Source: Eopsaltria australis
Taxonomy: Eukaryota; Chordata; Aves; Passeriformes; Petroicidae
DNA: 64,000 nt
Direction of reading: 5' to 3'
NCBI GenBank assembly: GCA_034509425.1
Contig: JAVTVJ010001191.1
Span: 107,501-171,500 of the forward strand
The notes beneath the pieces are model-generated. The model saw only the letters and a list, made by a program, of their open reading frames with translations, ran no database searches and was not told where the DNA came from. Both the position numbers and the translations under genes were made by a program. Shown here one piece after another: positions 24,701 through 36,700 of the stretch (position 1 is its first letter; each line of letters begins with the position of its first letter).

Positions 24701-27700
24701 TGGCAGTAGCCACAGCAGCAGCCATAGGAGCAGTGTCAGCAGCAGTCCCAGAGTGCTCTGGAGCAGTCTCAGTCTCTGTGTGTGTAATAAAGAGCTCTCT
24801 ACAACATCACAGTCTCATCAGAGCAGTCCTTGACCCTATGTTGAATACTACAGTTATAAACAAATAAATCCATGTAAATCCAAGTGAATCCCTAGCAAAG
24901 TGAATCAAATTTCCAGCTGGAGAGGAGGCAGCTCCCCACTAGGGGTAACAGCTCCACAGGCCAGCCTGGGCTTTAGCAGCAACACTGACATTGCTGATCC
25001 TCTCCAAAGCCACATCCTCAGCAAACCAAGGAGGGAATTTCCATTCCCATTCCTCAGGCCTCCAGCTTTCTCCACAAAGCTCAGCGAGTGGGGATAATTT
25101 AGACAAACCATTCTCCAGCTGATCCTCTGTGAGGACACGGATCTAGAGTCCATTGGAGAATAGCAGCAGTCCAAGAGCCAACACTTCCATTAGTGCAAAG
25201 AACTCAGCTGCTGACATCATCAAAAGGCCATTATGCAAAGAACCAGAACTTAGTTAAAGTTGCTATTCTCATTAGATTCTCATTACTGTCAGCAAAAGAA
25301 ATGGTATAGGTTCCTAAGCAGCTGAGCCCAGGAAGTCTGGATTTCTGCAGATCCACATCCTCACCACTTACTGTCCTAAACGAATGGCCTCACTTCCAGC
25401 ACAGCTCCCCTGACATCCCTCTGCAGGGATTGTCCTTCCTTCCCCTGTTCTCACTCCTCAGCAACTCCATCCAAATTATTCTTTCACTTCTTTTGTTCCT
25501 TTTTATACCCTCTGTGTCTCATTCCCACAGCCCAAAGCCCAGATATCTCTCCCTTGCATGGGCATTTCTGGGATGCAAGGAATCAGGGAAAGCCCACATT
25601 TCCTTCCAAGCGTGCACACATGGCTGGACACCTCAGCCCAACACCTGCTGAACCAGCTGAATCCTTGTCTTTCCAAGTTTGTGCCCCTTTCCAGCTGCCA
25701 ATCCCCTCTTCCTTTATCTCTTTTCCTGGAACTGCTGAAATCTGTACAAAGCCCCACACTGCTACAGAGATTCCAAGCAAACAGGTGTCTGTGGGAATAC
25801 TGGGATCTTTCACAGAGCACCTCAGCCAAGCTCTGCTCCACCAGGAATTTCTCCTTGCAATCCTGTGCCAGGGCTGCAAAGGGCTGCCTGTGTGGGGAGT
25901 GCAGGACATGAGGAGCCTGAAGGCTCTTCCCATCTCCAGTGCCACCAGCCCCACGGATCAGGGAACAGTCAGGAATGAGCTGCACCCAGCAATGTTTTGG
26001 TTGTGCCTCTGACCTGTCCCAAACTGCTCTGGAAAGACATTTCCCAGTGCAGCCTCCCAGGCTGTGACCTGATGGGAGCATCCCTCTGGGAACAGCACAC
26101 TAAATATCCCTGTTTTCCCTCGCTCACCTGGTAATTTCTTTTCCAGTTGCTGCTGTTCTTCCTCCAGTGCTGGTTCTTCTGGTAACCTTTGGTCTACAGA
26201 CACTGAACTGGCAGAGGAAATCCCGCTGCCAGAGCGGACTCTTCTGCCAAGGAAACAGGAATGGCAGGTGCTTAGCAGAACCCAGGCCTGCCCAAATGAT
26301 TTATGATTTAATGAGGAGATCAAATTAAAAGCAGTGATGTAATGTTTAATGGTACTCAGTGTTCATCCAGTGCTGCCCAGAGGGTCTCAAGCAGGCACTG
26401 CCTCAGGAGAACAGGATTTTCCAGGATCCCAGCAGTTCACTGGTGAGCTGAGAAACCCAGCACCGAATTCTGCTTCCAGATGGGTTCAACCCTGTCCCCA
26501 AGATCTCTCACTTGGAGGGAGATTTTTCCCCAAGTAGTCTGGGTTTGGGGAAATGCTGACTTAAACTACAGCAAAAATTGCAGAGACAGAGGAAGAGCTC
26601 ACTACTGTCAAGCTAAAGGCAAGATCCCAGGTGGAATACACAGAAATTGGGAATTTTCAGGAGGATCCCTGAAGAACGTGGTATAAAACCACTGATTTCC
26701 ATTGCTGTTACTGTCTTCCCATCTATTTCTCCACAAAGAAGTGACATGAAGCAAGAGAAGGGATGAGTGACCCCACTGATCCCAAACCCAGCTGTACCAA
26801 AAGAGGTCAGGATGTGGTGCAGTGCAAATCCATAACAGGTTTGGAATTCCAATACATTCCAACTGCTCTACAGGAGTATAAACCTGAACTCAAATCTAGA
26901 TTTCTATGGCCAGACTGAGCAAGTTTGGGAAGGTGTGGCAGCATAAACACCCACCCAAACCCTGTCCTTACAGAGCAAAGGTGAGGGGTCACTGCTCAGT
27001 GTCCTGTACTTGGCACTCACAGAACCATCCCAAAAGAAACACAAAACTGAGGAGTGGGATTCCCAAGGGATGAGCAGGTACCTGAAGGAAGGTGGGATGT
27101 ACTCTGGAGGCAGTGCAGGTGGCAGTGGCTGACCAGACATTGCTACATCAATGAGGTGCATAGCCAGGATAAACTCCTCAGCTGTCAGCTTCCCATCTTG
27201 ATCAATGTCAGACAGATTCCTTGGGAAAGGGAAGGGGCAAAGCAAGGAAATTATCAGATATTAAAACTCACTGCTCAAAACATTGTTTCAACAGATACGG
27301 TTCCAAATTTATTCAGTTTTTTCACTGTATTTTCCACACAGCTCTGCTTTTTCTAAACAAATGAAAAGCAAACCCCAAATGCTTCCCTATTTCCCCCATT
27401 TCTCGTGGCTCTCTGCCTTAAATCCAACCTTGCAGCCACAGCTCCTCCTTCACCTGCTCTGAGGGCTGCCTGGAGCACGTGCCAGAGAGGGAACTTGAAC
27501 CAGTGCAGTTCTCTTGCACACCTCCTGAACACCCACAAGAAGCAGCTCAGATGTTTGGCAGAACTTTTAGGTTTGGTCTCCTTCCCTCCTATCTCACATT
27601 CCAGAGCACCCACTGGCAGTGAAATCAAAGCCATGGATCTTCCAGTCCTGACAAGCACCAACCCACCCTGGCATTATGCACATATTAAAAATTATGGAGT

Positions 27701-30700
27701 AACATCTCTGGATGGCCCCAAAGCAGAGCTCCAACAAAGGCACAAAATGCTTTTACTCCTGTAAAGGTGGGGTTGGACAAAATTAACAGCCAGGGACAGC
27801 AGCCAGGGAGTGGCTGGAGCTGGGCCAGGGCAGGCTCAGGCTGCAGAGCAGGGCAAGGTTCTTCCCCCAGAGGGTGCTGGGCACTGCCCAGGCTCCCCAG
27901 GGAATGGGCACGGCCTCGAGGCTGCCAGAGCTCCAGGAGCCTTTGGACAGCGCTGCCAGGGATGCCCAGGCTGGGAGTGTTGGGGCTCTGGGACTGGGTG
28001 ATCCCTGGGGGTCCCTCCCAGCTCAGGATTTGTTTCTCCAGCATGCTGCACTCCAATCATGCAGGAAAATCTCCCATTGTACTGTGCAAATCATAGGGAA
28101 ATCTTTGATAAATTCCTTTGGTGTCCCAAGGAACAGGACTTTACCAATGGGATTTAAATTAGGGAGACAATCACAGCCTCACTTGACCCACACCTGTGAC
28201 ACTGAACTCCTCGGGCTGGAGCACAGAACAAGCCAGGGGACTGGGAATGTACCATGCACAGAAATCACTGATCAGCTGGGTCCACACCTGGGTTGGGAAC
28301 TCTCAGGACAGCCAGGAGCATCAACTCTTCCCTTTGAGTGTCCAAGTCAGGGATTTCAGCCCAGCACAGGCTGGCAAACCTTGCCCCAGAGCAGGGCTCA
28401 GGAAAGGGCCAAGAGCTGGGATATCCTTTCCTTATCTCAGGGGATTGGATTGGCAGCTGTGAGTGCCCCCAGCTGAGCCACTCCTGTTTGCAGCTCCTGG
28501 AGCTGGTGACAGCTGCCTGCCCACACAGCCAACCCAAGGCTGGCAAAAGCAGAGCATTTCTTGGTTAATCATCTGCTGGGGGACTGGGCTGATTTGTTTT
28601 CCCCCCTTTGTTAGGAAGCAGAGAAGGAAAGAGTGGTTTTTAATTTATAACACAACTCCCAGTGCTTTGCAAAGAGAACAAGTGCAGCTGAATGGCCTTG
28701 TCAGAGAGACTGCACCACTGCCATCCTCACACTGAGCCCTGGGCCAGCTCCAAAGCTTCTCAAGCAAACACTCCTGAAGGACAGAAGTTAATTAGGAACA
28801 ACTTTCCGTGGGGCAATAAAAATGTAATAAAGTTCAGCAAACAACAAGTTGGAAGGCAAAAGGGAAGCTGAGACAAATCCTTTTGAAATCCATTGTTGTA
28901 AAGGTCTGTAAGTGCAGCCTCTGGGAAATGAGCCCTCCCAAACCCTTGGAAAAGGAGAGGAACACCACAGAAAGTGTGGTTTGGGTTAAGATTCCTGTTC
29001 CACCACCTGTGCAAAGGGAAATGTTTCCCTGGTGCTGTGTCAGGGGATGTGGAAGGCAGGGGATGCTGAAAATCTGCTCTGCCTAAAAACCAGCACTGAA
29101 CCCCAACTTGCAAAACAGCACACAAAAGATGCCCCTGGTGCTCTTGTGGAATAACATCAATAAAGGCATAGAAGTGCAGGTTTTGTTTATAAATTGTACA
29201 CAACAAAGAGCAACATGTGAGTGATCAGTGAGACTGGAAATGGAGAAAACCCCCCAGACCCCACTGCGGAGGTTTCAGTGTTTCAGTGGAAACAGAAACA
29301 TTTATTTTACCAGATTGTAGCCAGCTGAGCTTGGGGTAAACTTGACTGCATGAGAATCGTTCTTGCTTGGGGACCTGAAAGGGAAACAAATATTAAGGAA
29401 ACAAGCAAGAGATGTGACCAGCAGGAACTCAGCTCCCCCAAATAACCAAGAAATAATCCTTCCCATCTGCTAAACAACCACAGAATCCCAGACTGGGTTG
29501 GGTTGGTTTGAGAGGGACCTCAAAGCCCATCCAGTGCCACCCCTGCCATGGCAGGGACACCTCCCACTGTCCCAGGCTGCTCCCAGCCCCAGTGTCCAGC
29601 CTGGCCTTGGCCACTGCCAGGGATCCAGGGGCAGCCACAGCAAATCTGGGCAACCGAATCACTCAGATTAAAACCCAAGAAAGCTCTAAACCCCAAGGAG
29701 ATCCACTAGAACTGGTAAAATCAAGCCAGGGAACCAGTCTAGTCTCTCCCTGGAACTGGACACTGCTCTCAGCAGTGGCTGAACCAAGCACTGGAAATGG
29801 CTGCTCAAGGTTTCACAGAACCCTCTGTGCCCTTTCCCAGAAACATTTCCCAGGGTCAACTCTGCAGAAAATAAAAGAAAGATGGTGGTAAAACAATCCC
29901 AGCTGTGATGAATATTTGCTTCTAAACAAGAGCTTTAAGCACTTGGGAGATTCAAACAGAAAAATAATGATGATACTCTTAAAATATGAACAACTTCCTC
30001 AGTGGCATTAAATTGGCTCTTACAGCTGGCAACAAGGAGACAACAGAAGCTGTTCCAGTACCTGTCAAGTGTCCACTCATGGTTTTGTCGTGGCTGTTGA
30101 AGAGCTGCCGGTACTTGAGCCGTGAGGATTGAGGCACAGCCCACTCTGCCACAGCAGGAGAGCTGCAAGGACAGCAGGGACAACAGGGAGAGTTGCAAAT
30201 GTCATCTCATGGAGGCAGTGGGAACAATCACAGAGTCACAAATCACCTCACAGCCCATCCAGAGCCACCCCTGGCATGGCAGGGACACCTCCCACTGTCC
30301 CAGGCTGCTCCCAGCCCCAGTGTCCAGCCTGGCCCTGGGCACTGCCAGGGATCCAGGGGCACAAACAGCAAATCTGGGCACCCTGGGCCAGGGCCTGCCC
30401 ACCCTCACAAGAGGCTGAAGTATTGCACTGAGAACAAGTTTTATGCCTGAAATTGTTCTTTTCCCCAGTTTTGCAGTGAGGGTGGGGAGGTGCTGAGGTG
30501 TTCCAGATTTGCTGTTTGTGCCCCTGGATCCCTGGCAGTGCCCAAGGATGTCCAGGTTGGACACTGGGGCTGGGAGCAGCCTGGGACAGTGGGAGGTGTC
30601 CCTGCCATGGCAGGGGTGGCACTGGGTGGGTTTCAAGGTCCCTCCCAACCCAAACCATTCCATGATTCCATGATTTAATATTCTCTGCTGTTCCTGAAAC

Positions 30701-33700
30701 CACCACAGATTTCACCTCTTGTCTGCAAACATTTATCACAATTCAGTCTCATGAAGGATTTTTTTTTCCTAAGAATTTTGCTTTTTTCTTTACTGGCAGA
30801 GAATGAAGGAACTTAAACTGCTCAGAGGAGCTACAAGCTTTTACCTAAACATGAAACAGGAAATGCAGAAAAACATCCCATTTCACTCTGCCTTTAACTG
30901 TTTCTCTTAGCCAAATAAAGCTGAAGAAGGAAAACAAATGTAAAATACAGTGGAAATGTAGAAAAAGAGGTGTGGAAAAGCCACACTTGAGTGTAAAGTT
31001 TCTCATAATGGAACCCAAGTGAGGAATGTAACATTGCCAGCTTTAATTCATTCCCTTAAGAGGTTGAGTTGATTTGCAGCTCTAATTTCCCAGGCTTGAT
31101 GGCTGAGAAATCCTAATTCTGAAAAACAAGGAGCAGAGTTTTTCTGCCTTTAGGCACATTCAAACCTTGTCCTTTTTTTGACCTTATAAACCATTCTCAC
31201 ATGACAAGACTTAAGCCAGTATCTCTATTTCTATTTTTGATTTCCAAACTCTCGAGCTTTAATAATTCCCCTTTCATGGGAGCAAAGCAAAAACAAGCTG
31301 CCCCTTCAATAATAAAATAAGAAAAAAGGCTAAATATTGAATTTTTACCCATAGGAATTCCTCCTCAGTTTTGCTGGATTTAGGGGTTCCACACATTTTT
31401 ACTTTCTTACACATAAATTACATCAGAGCATCCCTACTCTGCTCCTGCAGGTTTAGATTTCAGAGAGAAAATGAATTGTTTGAAAGACTTTTAATTCTCT
31501 TTGCCAATATTGAGTAGTGTCACTTATCTAACAGCAGGGCAATAGACAAGCCTGCAGAAGGAAATGAAAATAAAACCACATCATTTAATTGTGTCCCAAG
31601 CCATTTTCCTCTAGCAAAAAAAACCCTGTGCCATAGATCTGTGAGAGGGATGGTTTATAAGGACTTGGGGAAATCCCTCTCTTACCTCCTCTAAGGAAGT
31701 TTTATTTTGTTAGGTCCATTTTTTTTAAACCAGAGTAAAACCCTTTTGCCCAACCACACGTTTTTCTAGGCCTTGGAATAATCTAAAAGCCCTCTAAGTG
31801 ATTTTTTTATGCAGAACTTGAAGAATATAGAAGAAACAGTGATGTGGAGTGCATTTAAAACATGAGCTCTACTAAATATTCTGCTTTTAGCAATTATCCT
31901 GGAGTTGCTAATTTTAAATAATGTATCACTTGTCTTATTTTCACAGTACCAGGAGTGTCTGTGCACAATGCAGGTTCTGTTTACAGTACCAAATGCTGTT
32001 CTAAAAATCAAGTGAAGATAGTATCAGCACTTAGTAGTTAATAATTTTATTTCCATGATTCCCTGCTCCTGGAGCATTCCCTGCAAAGCCACAGCAGCCC
32101 AGGGAATGCTGAAGTGGGAGCACTGCAGGATCTGATTTCTGCAAGCACTGTTATTTCAGACTACCACTCAGGGAAAGGGAAGGAGTTTTCCCAGCCCTGG
32201 GACCCCCCCAGCTGCCCCTCCCTGCCCCAGCCCCACCTGGCCACATCGAAGGATTGTGCCTTTTGCAGCTTTGCATTGAGCTGAGCTCCCGGCCCCGAGC
32301 GGCTGAAGGAAGAACTCTTTGGCAAAGTGGCTGGGAAGAGAGAAAACAGGGATTTATTGCTACTCCCACCAAACTGGGCAATGGCCATGACAATCATTCA
32401 GCTCCTACATCAAGTACACTGTGGGTGTGATGGGAGCTTTTGAACAATACAGAGATCCCAGAGTCCAGCAGGACAGGGGGAACACAAGGGCACCCCCCTC
32501 ACATCTTTTTACTTTCACAGCTTTATGCAAGTTGAGACCAAATTATATTTTGATACATGTTAGAAGCCGTATGTAGTTCAGCATTAAAGCCACCCTAGCA
32601 AACAGCAGTACTTCAGTAGCTGTAGAGAGACAGGAGAGGCCCAATTTCCAGGCAACACTTTCCTGGCAAGTTCATTCCTCCAAGTGCTGTTTTATTTTCT
32701 CACCACGAGGGACTCCTGCGGGAGGCCATGTCCACATTCCTTCCTTTAGCTCTTCTCCAAGTGTGCCAAGTGGGCTAAAGCAAAGCACAGTCCTTCCCCC
32801 AAGGCAGCACTGGGAGTGGCTAACTCCACGTGTCCCAAGGAAATGGCAGAGGAGCTGTTAGAGCAGGAGACAGAGAGTGAGAGCAGCGTACCAGAGTGAG
32901 CGAAAGCAGGCAGGGGCTGGATGACAGCAGGAGCTCCGTTAGCCAGGGGAGGGACGGCGGCAGGGACAGAGGACACCAGTGGGGGGGACATCCCCACGAC
33001 TGGGATGGATGCCATGGGCACTGGGGCCACAGTGGTGAGGGATGGCATGTTGGCAATGCCCCCGAGACCTATGGGTGAGAAAAGCACAGGTTGGTTGTGA
33101 TGCACTCCCGAGAGAGCCCCGGGAGTGCCCGGTCACAGACACACCCAGGGGCAGCTCCACACCCCTGGCACTGCCCTCCCAGCCCAGGGCAGCACAGCAC
33201 GGCCCAGGAACAGGGCACAGGGACAGCAGCACTGCCCCAAACTGTCCAGCAGAACCTGCTAAGAGAGGAATTGAGTGCCTGGAACTGAGTGAGGAGCAGT
33301 GCTGGACACCCCGGGGAGGAGGGAACCCACGGCTGCTAGAGAAGCTGCAGGATTAGTGCTCAGCCTTTGGTGGGGATGGGACAGGGCAAAGCCAATGGGG
33401 ACAGCACGGGAGTGAGAGGCTCAGGGGTAAGCACAGCTGCAGGGAACCTGGGAGGGTAAGGAGGGCAAGTGGTGCCAGGGGCAGAACGAGGAGTGTGCAA
33501 AACAGCTCACATCAATCTACAGGAAATGAGAACAGGGCAATCACGGACTTGGCTGGGTTTGTGGGGGTTCATTTTATTCTGCCTTTTCTCACTTAACCCT
33601 GTATTTGCTCTATTTTTTCCCCGAATAATTTTATTTCTGACTGTGAAACTTGTGGGGGTTACAGTGGATGAAACCACTCCAAAAGTGCTGCATGCAGTTT

Positions 33701-36700
33701 ACCAGAGTTCCCTTTCCTCAGGACATTTAGATGGGACATTGGGCAGGAATTGTTCCCTGGCAGGGTGGGCAGGCCCTGGCACAGGGTGCCCAGATTTGCT
33801 GTGGCTGCCCCTGGATCCCTGGCAGTGCCCAAGGATGTCCAGGCTGGACACTGGGGCTGGGAGCAGCCTGGGACAGTGGGAGGTGTCCCTGCCATGCCAG
33901 GGGTGGCACTGGGTGGGCTTTAAGGTGCCTTCCATTCCAAACCACTCAGTGACTCCCAGGCACCAATAACCCTGAGCCTCAGCAAAGACTAAACCAGAAA
34001 GGGAAAGAACCTCTCACGGCAGGATCAAGGTGTCAGAGGTTCAGCTTTATTTAGTTATTTTCCTTTCCCCAACCCATCTTCCCTACTCTTTTCCTAGAAA
34101 TGCTGGTGACTTTGACAATACTTCACCCCCAGCAGCTGTTCAGCTCCTATCAGGAGCAGCACTGCTCAACAAAGCAGAAAGTGCAGGGATTGTAAAAACT
34201 CAAGAACAACAGAGCTGATCTTGCCGAAGCTGGAGATCCAGTAATGCCAACAGTTTAAACCAAAACTCCAGCCCTTTGGAATGCACTATCCCTACTCCCT
34301 GAGCCATGTTTTGTTTGGAGCAGAAGCCAACAGGAGCTCAGCTCAGGCTGCTCAGCAGGGCCAGGGTAAAAGCCCGGTGCAATTTGTCTCGGTGCATACA
34401 CAACATCTGGATTTGATCCCATGTGCTTCCAGAAGCACTTTTTCCTAAAACTTTCTTAGAGAAACTGCAAAATGACAGTGGAATTGCTGCAGTCCCAGGT
34501 AACAATGAGGAAAAGCTGGAGGAAAGCAGGGATCTTACCAAATCCTGGGGCACCGGGCAGGGCGAGGGGCGGCTGCTTCATGACGGGCGGCAGCGCGGCC
34601 GGGAGCTGGTAACCCTGGAGCTTCAGTTTGATGAGTTTCATTGCTATGGAAAACTCCAAGGGATCCATCCTCCCATCATTGTTCATGTCAGCTAGAGCCC
34701 TGCAAAACACAGCGTTTGCACAGTCACAGTCTGCAATTTGGAACTGCAGGCCCTGCCCCAGGAGCAGGCTCACATGGGTATGGATACTCAAGGCTGATGA
34801 AGGGGCTGGAGCCCCAGGAGAGGCTGAGGGAGCTGGGAAAGGGCTGAGCCTGGAGCAAAGGAGGCTCAGGGGGGACCTTGTGGCTCTGCACAAGTCCCTG
34901 CCAGGAGGGGGCACAGGGGGGGTCGGGCTCTGCTCCCAGGGAACAGGGACAGGAGGAGAGGGAACGGCCTCAGGCTGGGCCAGGGGAGGCTCAGCTTGGA
35001 CAGCAGGAGCAATTTGCCCATGGAAAGGGAGCTCAGGCCTTGGCAGGGGCTGCCCAGGGAGCTTTGGAGTCCCCATCCCTGCAGGTGGCCAAGGAAGGGC
35101 TGCAGGTGGCACTCAGTGCTCTGGGCTGGGGACAAGGTGGGCACAGGGCCCAGCTGGGACTGCATGGGCTGGCAGGGCTTTGCCAGCCTCAGGGATTCTG
35201 ATTCTCACTGATTTCCACCCAAAATTATGCCAGGCTAAAAATAAGACACTATTTAAACTGAGAGCTCCTTGATTTCTTTCCTGGGGTGGTTAATAAATAA
35301 TTTTAAAGTTGCTTTTCAACTCTCAAAGGAATTACAGAGAAGCATCCAGAACAAATGTATCTGCACAAAAACTTTGCAAAACCACACCAAGGCAAGCACA
35401 GGGCCCTCAAAGAGCACCACAGAGAAGCAAATCACTGAGTCTGCAGATCTGTACTTCAGCTACACTTAAAATAAAACATTCCTGAAATCTGTGACTCCCC
35501 TCAGCACCGCTCCATCTGCGAGTGTGCAAATGTGTTTTCAATTAAACAATAGCACTCAAGATGAAACATTGAGCCTAGGCCTTGAATAGGCTTTCAGGGA
35601 AAGGAGTCTGACTTAAACAGTCTGCTTTTTGTTCCTTCCCTTGCTAGTTAAGAAAACCCAGCTCAGCAGGGAATAGGGGTGGGAGCTTGGGGGGAGAGAA
35701 GCAGGAAGAAGAGTGTCAGTTCCTGCCACTGCACACCAAAAAACCCCTGAGTAAATGCACATAAATAACAGAATTAGCTTTTAAACACTGTGTTTATTTC
35801 TTTGCATTTGTTTGAAGAATTAAGTACAGATTCCAGCAGTGGAATAGCACAGATTTTGAAGTTCAGGCCGTTATTTATATGTCCTGGGTGTGCCAACACA
35901 AAGGCCCTGGGCAGTGTGGCTGAACCAGAGCTTCATTTGTGACCAAATCCCTCTCAAAGAGTTTTTGCCCAACTAAGAGGAAAGTTATCCCAAAAGTACT
36001 CCAGTGAACTGACAGCTCTTTGTAACTGATACACAGGTAAAGGCAGGGGCAAACTGGAAATCCTCTCACTCCAAAGAAAACCCCCAAAATTCGAACCCCC
36101 CCCCCCAGAGAGGCAGGTCCCAGCAGGGAGTGGCTCAGGTTTAGATCCCCAGCAGCAGCAGGGACACTCCGAACTTCCCCAGTACTCCTAAGAAAGGATT
36201 TCCAGTGGTGTAGCTGCCTTAATCCACCAGTTCTGATGTCATGGGACTAAATAATAGAGATTAAAACCTGGGAGCAGCATTGAAAGAAAGTCTGGAGAGG
36301 ACACTGAGACTTGGATACTGATATCCCTATAAAGCATGTGCTGCACCCGTGCCTGAAAGATGCTGAATCCCAGAATCCCAGACTGCTTTGAGTTGGGAGG
36401 GACCTTAAAGCTCATCCCATTCCAACCCCCCTGCCATGGGCAGGGACACCTCCCACTGTCCCAGGCTGCTCCCAGCCCCAGTGTCCAGCCTGGACATCCT
36501 TGGGCACTGCCAGGGATCCAGGGGCAGCCACAGCAAATCTGGGCACCCTGTGCCAGGGCCTGCCCACCCTGCCAGGGAACAATTCCTGCCCAATCTCCCA
36601 TCCATCCCTGCCCTCTGGCACTGGGAAGCCATTCCCTGCCTCCTGTCCCTCCATGCCTTGTCCCCAGTCCCTCTCCAGCTCTCCTGGAGCCCCTTCAGGC

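Larger units (their letters stand above)
24343..26127 (-). other. ITSN1 intron 11
   Basis: 1.8 kb. A candidate LTR (24546-24852) with a GCAGTAGCC-type short tandem inside. Nothing recognised in 24853-26127. Confidence 0.9.
30163..32236 (-). other. ITSN1 intron 7
   Basis: 2.1 kb. An inverted CR1 pair (30228-30412 and 30475-30678). 30679-32236 is AT-rich with nothing recognised. Confidence 0.9.
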
